Source of the DNA: Dipteris shenzhenensis | Taxonomy: Eukaryota > Polypodiophyta > Polypodiopsida > Gleicheniales | Assembly (NCBI GenBank): GCA_047967505.1 | Contig: CM106541.1 | Length of the DNA stretch: 64,000 bases | Reading direction: 5' to 3' (one strand) | Part shown: positions 56,028 through 64,000 of the stretch, in pieces | Position numbering within the stretch: position 1 is the first letter of the stretch | Layout of the letters: each line of letters begins with the position of its first letter | Made by a program: the position numbers and the translations under genes | Notes under the pieces: generated by a model | What the model saw: only the letters and a program-made list of their open reading frames with translations | Database searches by the model: none | What the model was told of the DNA's origin: nothing

Positions 56028-56224
56028 ACATTGTTGCTTATGTTCACTTGGTGTAATCTGAATCATTTTGTAAATCTCTGCACTTTGAGTCCAATTAATA
56101 AAATATATTTTTATGTTCTATTACTATTCCCATGTTATAATACATGTTATGCGATGCTTTACATCACTTTATGCAAGTTTAGCGTGAATTTGAGTGGTCA
56201 AATGAAGTTTTTTTCGATGTGGCG

Positions 56225-56429
56225 TAGAAGGCAAAAGTGCTCAGCATCGTGCGGGAAGCCCAAAAATGCAAAAAACCTACCATGGTGCATATGGATTCTA
56301 TTTGACTTGGAATCTTCCACTGCATGTATGGAGCCTATTTGACCAAGTCAAATAGGATCCATACGCATCGTGGTGGGGTTTTTGCATTTCTTGGCTTCTC
56401 ACATGATGCTGAGAACTTTTGCCTTCTGT
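56225..56429. repeat. long hairpin, arms about 86 bp, 32-base loop
   Basis: The left arm 56225-56310 and the complement of 56343-56429 match closely, including GAAGGCAAAAGT, CTCAGCAT, AAATGCAAAAA, GTATGGAT or ATATGGAT, and CTATTTGACTTGG. The loop is 56311-56342. It could be a foldback/MITE element or encode a hairpin RNA. No transposon ends were identified. Confidence 0.85.
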
Positions 56430-56639
56430 GCTAGGATGAGATTCTTATCGCATTGCTGAAGATGACCACTATAGTGCAAGACGTTATCTAAAATCATGCT
56501 TTTGAACGGAATAATGAATGAAAATATTAATGTCAACAACATTTAAAGTAACATAATACAATGACAACATAAAATAAATTTTATAAAAGAATGCAAAATG
56601 GGACACTATAGAAAAATATATCTGTATTCATATAAAATA

Positions 56640-57265
56640 AAAGTTATGTACAATAAGGCTTCACAGCCTATCTTTCCTCTTTGCTACATCTAAAACATTG
56701 AGAATATTTGGCTTTGAATTCCCAAATAGACTCCTAGCTCTAAACCTAGTCGATAGAGAATCAAGGCTCTTGTCGTTACTAGCCACAGACATGGTTGCTG
56801 CTGTCAATGCCATACATTGAAAATGGGTTCCAAAGCATTGAGGGGAGCCATCCGGTTCACCAAAATGACCTTGTTAGCATTTCGATTGATGTCAGCATGA
56901 GCAATCACCCGTGACAAGGCCTTGTACTTCAGGAGGTCTTTAGTGCCTCGTGGCATGTCAGGATGTCCTTAGTGCCTCGTGGTGAAAATTTTTAAACATG
57001 GATAGCCACAAAGCGCCCTTTTGCTTGGGTGAGGTAATGTGCGAGTGATTGATCTCGACGAAGCTACCACAAACAAGGCATTGCTGAGATGAGAAGAGGT
57101 TGGACCTCAAACACCTCCTGCAACAATCCAACATTACGTTAGATGGTTGCGTTAAAGCAAAATTATACTATAAGAAGAAATTCACAACTCATAGTTTCTT
57201 ATCGCTATGGAGTCGTCATGCTCTATCCCTTCCTCTTTGTTAACGAGGATGGATTCAGGGGTCTC
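56640..57265 (-). other. weak coding relic, unrecognised
   Basis: On the minus strand the sequence switches frames through QQCLVCGSFVEINHSHITSP (a Cys/His pattern), HEALKDLLKYKALSRVIAHA, DINRNANKVILVNRMAPLNA and SNDKSLDSLSTRFRARSLFG. It looks like a decayed protein-coding region. No family assigned. Confidence 0.25.
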
Positions 57266-57383
57266 CTGCTATTCAGAATGAGATGTGGAGGCTTCTTCTA
57301 GCACATCAGGCAGGCCAGAGTAGATCGATTTGTCCTCATCTTTGATTGTGGCCAACATGAAAGCAAGAAGGTGTAAGAGCATA

Positions 57384-57550
57384 CAGGAGGAGGAGAGAGA
57401 GGAGAAGGGAGGAGGAGACGGAGGAGAAGGGAGGAGGAGGAGGAGAGGGAGAAGAAGGAAGGAGGAGGGAGGAGGAGACTTGGGAGGAGGACTTGGGAGG
57501 AGGAGAGGGAGAAAAGGGGTTGCAAGGTTGGAGGAGAGGGGAGGAGGAGT
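57384..57550 (+). repeat. GGA-rich polypurine tract
   Basis: About 165 bases dominated by GGAGGA, GGGAGGAGG and GAGAGG, with two GACTTGGGAGGAG breaks. It can form G-rich or triplex structures. The two proline/leucine-rich minus frames over it (57269-57642) are compositional artefacts. Confidence 0.85.
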
Positions 57551-57710
57551 TGCAAGGTTAGGACATGCTTTTGGATGTGGAGTGCAGGGAAGCATGGACA
57601 CTTGGAGGCAATTGCTTGGAATACCAAAGTAGAATCTAACACAATGCCATGAAGAATGTGGGATTCATTCCATTATGGGGTATTTATACAAGTTGGAGAG
57701 CTTCTCTCTT

Positions 57711-57893
57711 TGCATGTAGGAATTGTAAGACATTCTCTGTCTACATGTAGAACTTGCATCTAGGATGTGCTTATAGAAGTTGCATGTAGGAGTTGCAAGT
57801 TGCATATAGGAGTTGCATGTTGCATGTAGGACTTGCATGTAGAACATGCATGTAGGAGTTGCATGTAGAACTTGCATGTAGAACATGCATGTT
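57711..57893 (+). repeat. minisatellite of TTGCATGTAGGA-like units
   Basis: About a dozen 11-14 bp units of the form TTGCATGTAG(G/A)A(G/A)(T/C) follow one another, the later half most regular. The units create repeated CATGCATG words. Confidence 0.85.
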
Positions 57894-57899
57894 GGATTC

Positions 57900-58935
57900 C
57901 TAAGAGAGATTATTCTTAGCCTATGCAGGTACAAGTGGAGCTTTGCCGCTACTCTACACACACATTCTGTGCTACCTAAGTCCATGTTGGCACAAAGAGA
58001 ACATACTCTCGGATCCATTTTATTACCCATCCTGGGGTTATGGTTTATTTTAATTTTGGAGTTGGGATGCCATGCGTGTAATCCACTGATGTGACTATTG
58101 AGCTTGTGGCATGCAAGTCGCTCCTGTTGTAATGCCTTTGCACCATACAATTTTTTGTCTGTATCTAGGAAGCTTATATCTGCTTGAGGAGAGGTAGATG
58201 GCTATGAATTTTGGAGGGGATCTTGTTGTTGAGGTTGTGGACTTTGTCATCGAATCTTCTTGGGAAGAGGTTTGGCGGGGGTCTTATTTCTGCCGAGGCT
58301 GGAATTTCTTGCTATCTTGCATTCATGTTGGATGTGATTGCTTTTGGATCATTAAACTTGTAGATTAGCTTGTATGTAAGTGTGATATTTGTGCATTTAG
58401 GAGATGTTTGGTGGGGTCTCATTGTTGCTAAGGCTACAGACTCTTTTGTTGATTCATCTTGAGATTTGGCATAGCTTCTTGTTCTGCTTGTGAATTCATT
58501 GCATGCTTTGAGAGTATGGAATGAAAGTGTATGATACTATTATTGATGGAATCTATTATGTGCCTATGCAAAATCGTGTGAGTGTACATGGTCTGTGGAC
58601 TAGGTAGGGACTAACTATATGTTTATTTGTGGGATTTCATAGGGCAACTAAGACTCAGTCATCCCTAAGTGGAAATTGATGAGGTCTACCTATATGTGCA
58701 AAAACATGCATATGCTAGGGAGTGTGCATGTAACAATCTAGTGTAAACTATATGTGCAAAGACATGCATATGCTAGTGAGTGCGCGTGCAACAATGTAGT
58801 GCTAAATATGGAACACTTGAGGTTCCAAAATCTTCATTATTGTTGGGGATGGCTTGCATGTTTATGTAGTAGTGCTTCATTCGGCTCATTTTTACGGTTG
58901 TGTTGAATTGGACTCCATCCAGTGTTTCTAGCAGC
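57900..58935. other. no gene seen
   Basis: A short direct repeat of TATATGTGCAAA(G/A)ACATGCATATGCTAG occurs at 58693 and 58749. Otherwise there is no coding or structural signal on either strand. Confidence 0.4.
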
Positions 58936-58939
58936 ACAA

Positions 58940-60430
58940 CTTTGATGGATTAATTTTTTAAACTCTATAAGGTCCTTGACCTAGATATTTGAGTTTGCCC
59001 TTGTGGACTTTGGCATTGTATAGCAAAACCAGGTCACCTTCTTTGATGTTTTTGGCTTTAAGGTCTTTGTCAAACCATGCCTTTCTTCTGTATTTTCTAT
59101 TGTCATGGCATCATAGGCGACTAATCTAGTCTCTATATGCTTCTCCAATTGATAGAGGCTTTCTTTCAGGGATGCATGATCTCCCATGAATTCCTATACT
59201 GCTATATGTAGGCTTGGTATTACAAATTCCAATGGGACCACAGCTTCAAGTTCATACACCAATTGAAAAGGTGTAATCCTTGTACTAACACTCGGTATGC
59301 CGATAAGGCTGCATTTTTAATTTCTCTGCCCAATCATAATGCTTTGGTTCTACTACCTTGGTGAGGATAATGCATAATATTTTGTTAGTAGATCCGGCCT
59401 GTCCATTCCCTTTGGGGTAGTAGGGTGTGCTTTTTCTATGGATCACCATAAACCCAGACAAGAGTTTGTGGATAGACCCATTGACAAAATGCGTGCCTCT
59501 ATCCAACAAAATTTCAATGGGGCATCCGAATCGAGTGATCACATTCTTGTATAAGAACCTTGCTGTGCTTCTGGCATCTTCCTTTCTAACTTATTTAGCT
59601 TTAGCCCATTTGGTAAAGTAATCAGTGGCCACAATGATGTAGCATGCCTATGTTCCCTTTACTGCTGGATGGATGTGACCCACAAAATCAATCCCCCATT
59701 TTTCAAATGGTTTTTGTGCAATGACTATTGTTAGGGTATTGGCGTCCTTGTATTGTGGTTTAGCAGTCCGCTATTATACATCACGTCTTTTGACATGTTC
59801 ATAGGCATCTGCCCAAAGTGTTGGCCACCAATAGCTTGCGAGGAGGACTTTTCTTATTGTTGCTTCCCCTTGGAAGTGTCCTCCTACAATGCCTTCATGG
59901 ACTTCATTGAGGATTGGCATGATCTCATGTGGCATTACACATCTCCTTAAAACTTGGTCCTTGCCCATCTTGTATAGTTATGAGTTGATAGGGTGTACTT
60001 TTAGAATTAGTTTTCGAGCATCCACTGCTTTCATTTCAAGGAGTAGTCTTCCTGTCATTAAGTACCCAATGATATCTGCACACCATTATGGAACAACAAC
60101 TATTTGAATTAGTGTGGCATCTGGCAAGTCATCTTCTACTCTAGTGGCTTCTTCTCCCGACTTGACATGGGACATGTGATCGGCACCTTTGCGGACCACT
60201 ATTTTGAAATTGAATTCTTGCAGCAGCAAGAGAAGCCATCTAGTTATTCTTCCTATTGTACATGGATGTTCACAAGATAAAGCAATGCTTGATGGTCAGT
60301 GTAGAAGACAAAATCATTTGCCAATAAAAAGTGCTGAAATTTCTTAACACTATACATCATTGCTAGGGCTTCTTTTTCTATGGTGGTATAGTTGATCTCT
60401 GCATCATTGAGTTGTTGACTAGCAAAGTAG
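58940..60430 (-). pseudogene. gypsy pol remnant (RNase H to integrase)
   Basis: Domains run in order on the minus strand. 60430-60253 is RT-linked RNase H with FYFASQQLNDAEINYTTIEK, EALAMMYSVKKFQHFLLAND, FVFYTDHQALLYLVN. 59968-59760 is the integrase zinc finger with HEGIVGGHFQGEATIRKVLL. 59720-59285 is the core with WGIDFVGHI, TDYFTKWAKAK, LLDRGTHFVNGSI and PYYPKGNGQAGSTNK (Gly-Gln-Ala where Glu is usual). 59187-58940 is the C-terminal part with RLVAYDAMTIENTEERHGLT and LLYN-like GDLV region. Frames are broken several times. The copia LTR at 60435 cuts the upstream end. Confidence 0.8.
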
Positions 60431-60434
60431 AATG

Positions 60435-60608
60435 TGAGAGATCTCAACCAATGAAAGCGGAATGGAAGGGGGTGAGAGCAAGAAGAGAGAGCCACCCAAA
60501 TTTTGGTGGGTACAAAACACCCTAATCTTCTATGTCATCCATATATATATATGTGTTTGAGTATTGTACATGACCGAGGTTAAGGTTTAGTGGCCTTTAG
60601 CCCCCTCA
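60435..60608 (-). repeat. 3' LTR of the right-edge copia element
   Basis: About 174 bp with ends TGAG...CTCA. It contains ACATATATATATATGG-like AT repeats and an inverted CCACC...GGTGG pair. Boundaries are inferred from the RNase H-encoding end on one side and gypsy pol sequence on the other. The partner LTR is outside the window. Confidence 0.55.
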
Positions 60609-60699
60609 ACCTTCCACTTAAATTCCCATGTTCCTTTAAGGGAGAACAACTAGTGAGCATACTATCCAATGCCCATCAATACATGACAATACTCAACTA

Positions 60700-61402
60700 T
60701 TGACTAGGTAGATTCTTCGTCAGCATATTTGTAGGGTTATCATCTGTATGAACCTTGACAAGCTCTATGCGCTTGTCCTCAAGTACCTCCTTGATAAAGT
60801 GGTACTTGACCTCAATGTTTTTGGTCTTTGCATGAAAGACCGAATTCCATGCTAGCTAAATAGCACTCATGGAATTAGTATGCAATGTCGATACACCTAT
60901 ATGAATCCCCAAATCTCCCACTAGATGATCAAGCCATATAGCCTCCTTGCAACCCTTTGTGGCTGCAACATACTTGGCCTTTGTGGTAGATAAAGCAATG
61001 CACTTGTATGTGCAAGACATCCACGACACTGCACCACCTGCAAAGGTGAACACATAACTAGAAGTGGATCTCTTGCTATCCACACCAAGGAAAAATGCAT
61101 ATCCCTGTGTCGATCTCCTGGTCTCATGATCTCCGGCATAGTCACTGTCATAGTATCCATGCAACCATGGATGACTTCCTCTGTATTCTATCCCAAACTG
61201 TCTTTGTACCTCTTATGTATCTCAAGACTCTTTTGGCCACATTCCAGTGAGACTGTTTTAGATTTGCCATAAAATGTGCTAGTGAGCTTACTGCATAACA
61301 AATATCTGGCCGTGTGATTGTCAGATATATAAGAGATCCAATGAGCTGCCTGTAGTATCTATCATTGACTGTAGGCTTTTTTGAATCTTTAGTAAGTTTC
61401 AA
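60700..61402 (-). pseudogene. copia RNase H, right-edge element
   Basis: 61402-61148 continues the RT thumb with LIGSLIYLTITRPDICYAVS and HWNVAKRVLRYIRGT. After a frame change 61164-60856 gives YYDSDYAGDHETRRSTQGYA (first catalytic Asp), SWMSCTYKCIALSTTKAKYV (Glu is replaced by Lys in the usual STTEAEY) and EAIWLDHLVGDL. Beyond a stop, FHAKTKNIEVKYHFIKEVLE and TKNLPSQ finish the domain. The Glu to Lys change at the active site suggests decay. Confidence 0.85.
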
Positions 61403-61405
61403 ACT

Positions 61406-62071
61406 CTATTCCATGGGAGTGGTTGCAATCTTGCAATCTGCCATATGAAACTTCTTCAGGAGACTGTCAACATACTTGAGCTGACTCATGAATGTGCTAT
61501 CTGAATCTCTCCAAAAGTCAATTCCAAGACAATAGTGCATAAGTCCAAGATCTTTCATGTCGAACTCTGCAGATAAGTCTTGTTTAAATTTTCTGATGAA
61601 GCTATCCTTGCTTCCTGTCACAATCAGATCATCTACGTGCAAAAGTGCAATAGTAATGTCTTCCCCTTGAACTTTGTAGTAGAGAGTATGATCTGCATTG
61701 GATTTCATGTATCCTAGATCAGCAAAATACTTGTCTATTCTGTTGTACCAACTTCTGGGTGCTTGCTTTAAACCATAGAGGCTTTTCTTAAGATGGCAAA
61801 CCTTATTCTCCTTTCCTAGTTTAACATAACCTACTGGTTGTTGCATGTAGACTTCCTCATCTAGATAACCATTGAGAAATGCATTCTTGACATCGCGTTG
61901 ATACACATTCCATTTGTTGAGTGTCGCTAGTGATATCAAGAACCGTATGGAATCCATCTTTGCTACTAGAGCATAAGTCTCATCATAATCTTGACCATAT
62001 TGTTGTGCAAATCCTTTTGCAACTAATCTAGCTTTGTATCTTTGAATACTGCCATCTGGATTGTACTTCAC
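61406..62071 (-). pseudogene. copia reverse transcriptase, right-edge element
   Basis: 221 codons: KYNPDGSIQRYKARLVAKGF, the first catalytic Asp60 in QRDVKNAFLNG, LYGLKQAPRSWYNRID, then HVDD at residues 145-148 where copia RTs usually have YVDD, and LGLMHYCLGIDF. A stop after TPME separates the thumb. The Tyr to His change in the catalytic box would be expected to impair activity. Confidence 0.9.
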
Positions 62072-62330
62072 TTTGTATACCCATTTGTTGGCTATGGCCT
62101 TCTTTCCTGCATTTGTTGGCTATGGCCTTCTTTCCTGGTGGAAGGTCGCATAATTCCCGAGTATTATTTTTATACAAAGCATCCATTTCTTCCTTCATAG
62201 CAGTTTGCCATTCTGGCTTGTCTACTGCATCTTCGAAGTACACTAGCTCTTCTGTAGCCATGATGGTAGTCATAAGAGCATAGTTGGTGATTTCCACCTG
62301 AATTGCTTTGCCTTTTTGAGCATATGTCAA
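62028..62330 (-). pseudogene. copia linker and RT N-terminus with 28-bp duplication
   Basis: FEDAVDKPEWQTAMKEEMDA and YKNNTRELCDLPPGKKAI are the standard start of copia RT. A 28-bp direct duplication (62082-62109 and 62110-62137) then breaks the frame before the main RT fragment. Confidence 0.8.
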
Positions 62331-62372
62331 TCTAGCTGGTGGTCTGCTTTCCCTAGTAGACCGTCTGAGCTG

Positions 62373-63344
62373 CTATGGCTCTACTTGGGGTGTTGTTGAC
62401 AATTCTTGCTCTTCTTCATCAACCTGTTCTGTAGATGACTGTGAAGTCGATGCCTCTATCTCCTGTGTAGGTGAGGTCTTCCATTCTAATTCCTCATCAA
62501 AGATTACATCTCTGGAGATAATGACTTTGCGGTTGATGGGATCATACAATTTGTATGCTTTGCTTTCTTCACTGTAGCCAACCACGATGCATTTGCATGA
62601 CTTCGCATCCAATTTCCTGCGATGATCATCATGTATGTGGGCATATGCTATGCAACCAAATATGCAGAGATGCCCAATGTGTGGCTTGTGTCTAGTGAAT
62701 GCTTCATAAGGAGTCATACCTTGTATCGGTTCGGTAGGAAGCCGATTAAGCAAATAGTTAGTTGTAGCTATTCCTTCTACCCAATACTGATTTGGAAGAT
62801 GCTTTTCACTAAGCATTACTCTAGCATTGTCTACTAAAGTCCCATTCTTCGTTTCAGCTATTGCATTCTGCTGAGGAGTATCTGCACATGTGAATTGTCT
62901 TCGAATGCCATGATTTTTGCAAAAGTTCATGAATGCTGAAGACATGTATTCACCTCCTCTGTCTGATCTCATGACCTTGATCTTTCTGCCTATCTGGTTT
63001 TCTACCATGGCTTTGAATTCTTGAAATCTGGAAAACACTTCAGATTTCTCTTTTAGAAAGTAGACCCAACAATATCTACTGTAGTCGTCGATGAAGGTCA
63101 AGTAGTAAAGTGGACCATTGATGCTGCGGGTCTGGGCATAACCCCATACATCTGTATGAATCAAATCAAGAATACCTCGTGCACGAGAGGTACTTCTGAC
63201 AAAGTTGGTTCCCTTTTGTTTGCTGAAGCAGCATGCTTCACAACTTTTCCAAGAAACTATAGCTTCGGAATCCCAATTGCCATATTCTGATTCCTGAGAT
63301 CTAACAAGTACTTGAAGTTGACATGACCATATCTCTTGTGCCAT
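62373..63344 (-). pseudogene. copia integrase, right-edge element
   Basis: 323 codons. After an out-of-frame start the pre-integrase CEACCFSKQKGTNF is followed by LIHTDVWGYAQTRSINGPLY (first Asp), FIDDYSRYCWVYFLKEKSEV, VMRSDRGGEYMSSAFMNFCK (second Asp), TPQQNAIAETKNGTLVDNAR (Glu), and the C-terminal TPYEAFTRHKPHIGHLCIFG and VVGYSEESKAYKLYDP. All three DDE residues are present. QQNAIAE replaces the usual QQNGVAE. Confidence 0.92.
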
Positions 63345-63760
63345 TTTGCAGATAGTGGCATGTGTTGCATTTGAGCTGACATGGCATGCTTATCTGGTAC
63401 TGTAGCTAGCATTCTGTATAAGCATCCTTCCTTGACACCTTTTGCTACTAGCTGACATCTTTTGGATTTGTCTCTGATAATGCATTCATCACCGTCGAAG
63501 ATGAATTTATAGTTGTGTTCCATCATTTGACCTACTGACAAAAGGTTCTTACTGAGCTTCGGAACATAGAGCACATCTTTGACTAATTCTTTCGTACCAG
63601 TGAAATTGTTCATAGGGATAACGCTTGTCCCTTGAACTAGATTTGGTGTATTGTCTGCTGTGTAGATGACATTTTTCTGACCTTCTAATGGTTTCATCTC
63701 TGTGAACCATTCCTGATGATTTGTCATATGAGATGATGCACCACTGTCGATGTACTAAGG
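63257..63760 (-). pseudogene. copia protease and pre-integrase region, right-edge element
   Basis: The active-site loop YIDSGASSHM is encoded at about 63756-63727, just before the open frame. It continues MTNHQEWFTEMKPLEGQKNV, VLYVPKLSKNLLSVGQMMEH, and the zinc region WHKRYGHVNFKYLLDL. Stops lie upstream (around 63763-63770). The Gag part is beyond 63960. Confidence 0.85.
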
Positions 63761-64000
63761 ATCCTATTCCACTTGGTCAACTTGATAGTTGAAATCCTCT
63801 TTGGGATTGAAATCAGTGTCTGAGTACACTCTATCAGTCTGATGCAATTCCTCGCTTGCAAGAAACATATTTCCATGTTCATTTGCAAAATGACTGTGAC
63901 TAGAATGTCCACCACATGATTTTCGCTTCCTTGAGAATTCCTCGATTACTGCTGGATTGACCGCCTTGGTCGTATTACTTCTTGCAGTAATCTCTTTCAG

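Larger units (their letters stand above)
60435..64000 (-). mobile_element. Ty1/copia element, minus, truncated by the right window edge
   Basis: RNase H, RT, integrase and protease are found in reverse order from left to right, so the element is transcribed leftward and its 5' end lies outside the window. The left end is a short LTR (60435-60608) preceded on the minus strand by the purine-rich AAGTGGAAGGT. It inserted into the gypsy pol remnant. Several stops and a 28-bp duplication break the polyprotein. Confidence 0.88.

Noticed and set aside
57269-57642. Proline/leucine-rich minus-strand frames of 110-114 codons
   Set aside because: They are the complement of a GGA-rich purine tract; composition alone keeps the frames open in two registers.
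57711-57893. CRISPR-like array
   Set aside because: Direct units of 11-14 bp with no unique spacers; a eukaryotic minisatellite.

Overview
The window is nuclear DNA of a land plant with a large, repeat-rich genome. Support comes from spliced genes with GT-AG introns, Ty1/copia and Ty3/gypsy LTR elements primed by initiator tRNA-Met, a tRNA-derived SINE, LINE remnants and many (GA)n microsatellites. There are no operons, CRISPR arrays or bacterial-type genes. The lineage cannot be fixed from sequence alone. Two unrecognised gene families remind me of genes in non-flowering plants, so a fern or gymnosperm is my guess, at low confidence.

Layout. 0-3 kb: the 3' LTR of an element cut by the window edge, then exon 1 of a minus-strand J-domain protein with a transit-peptide-like N-terminus. 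3-7.3 kb: local repeats and a gag-only copia element (minus), which carries a MITE-like insertion and a frameshifting 131-bp duplication. 8.3-16.2 kb: a minus-strand multi-exon gene of unknown family. Its splice phases agree at every junction, it has two in-frame stops, and a 5.6-kb gypsy element sits in its last intron. 16.5-20.9 kb: gag relic and LTR of another gypsy element (minus), plus a tandem repeat field. 21.9-24.6 kb: a complete, young, apparently non-coding LTR element with target duplication CATGA, near-identical LTRs and a triplicated polypurine tract. 26.8-31.1 kb: a decayed plus-strand gypsy element whose LTR is the same family as the 19.5-20.8 kb LTR, in inverted orientation.

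36.9-47.5 kb holds the clearest host gene: a three-coding-exon histone deacetylase (HDA8-like, class II, 370 residues) with all catalytic residues. Its second intron is about 9.2 kb because a gag-only copia element (TSD CCTTT) inserted there, and a coding copia element (TSD CTTGG) later inserted into the first. Removing both leaves an intron of about 650 bp.

47.6-64 kb: a retroposon-like repeat family with 15-16 bp target duplications, polypurine tracts, a LINE fragment, a broken copy of a second unrecognised gene family, an intronless divergent histone H3 pseudogene followed by a long hairpin, a minisatellite, a gypsy pol relic and a copia element running off the right edge.

Only the HDA8-like gene looks intact. 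The J-domain exon is plausible but incomplete. Almost everything else is transposon or relic. The observations most worth following are the two unrecognised gene families, the H3-variant retrocopy and the nested insertions inside host introns.
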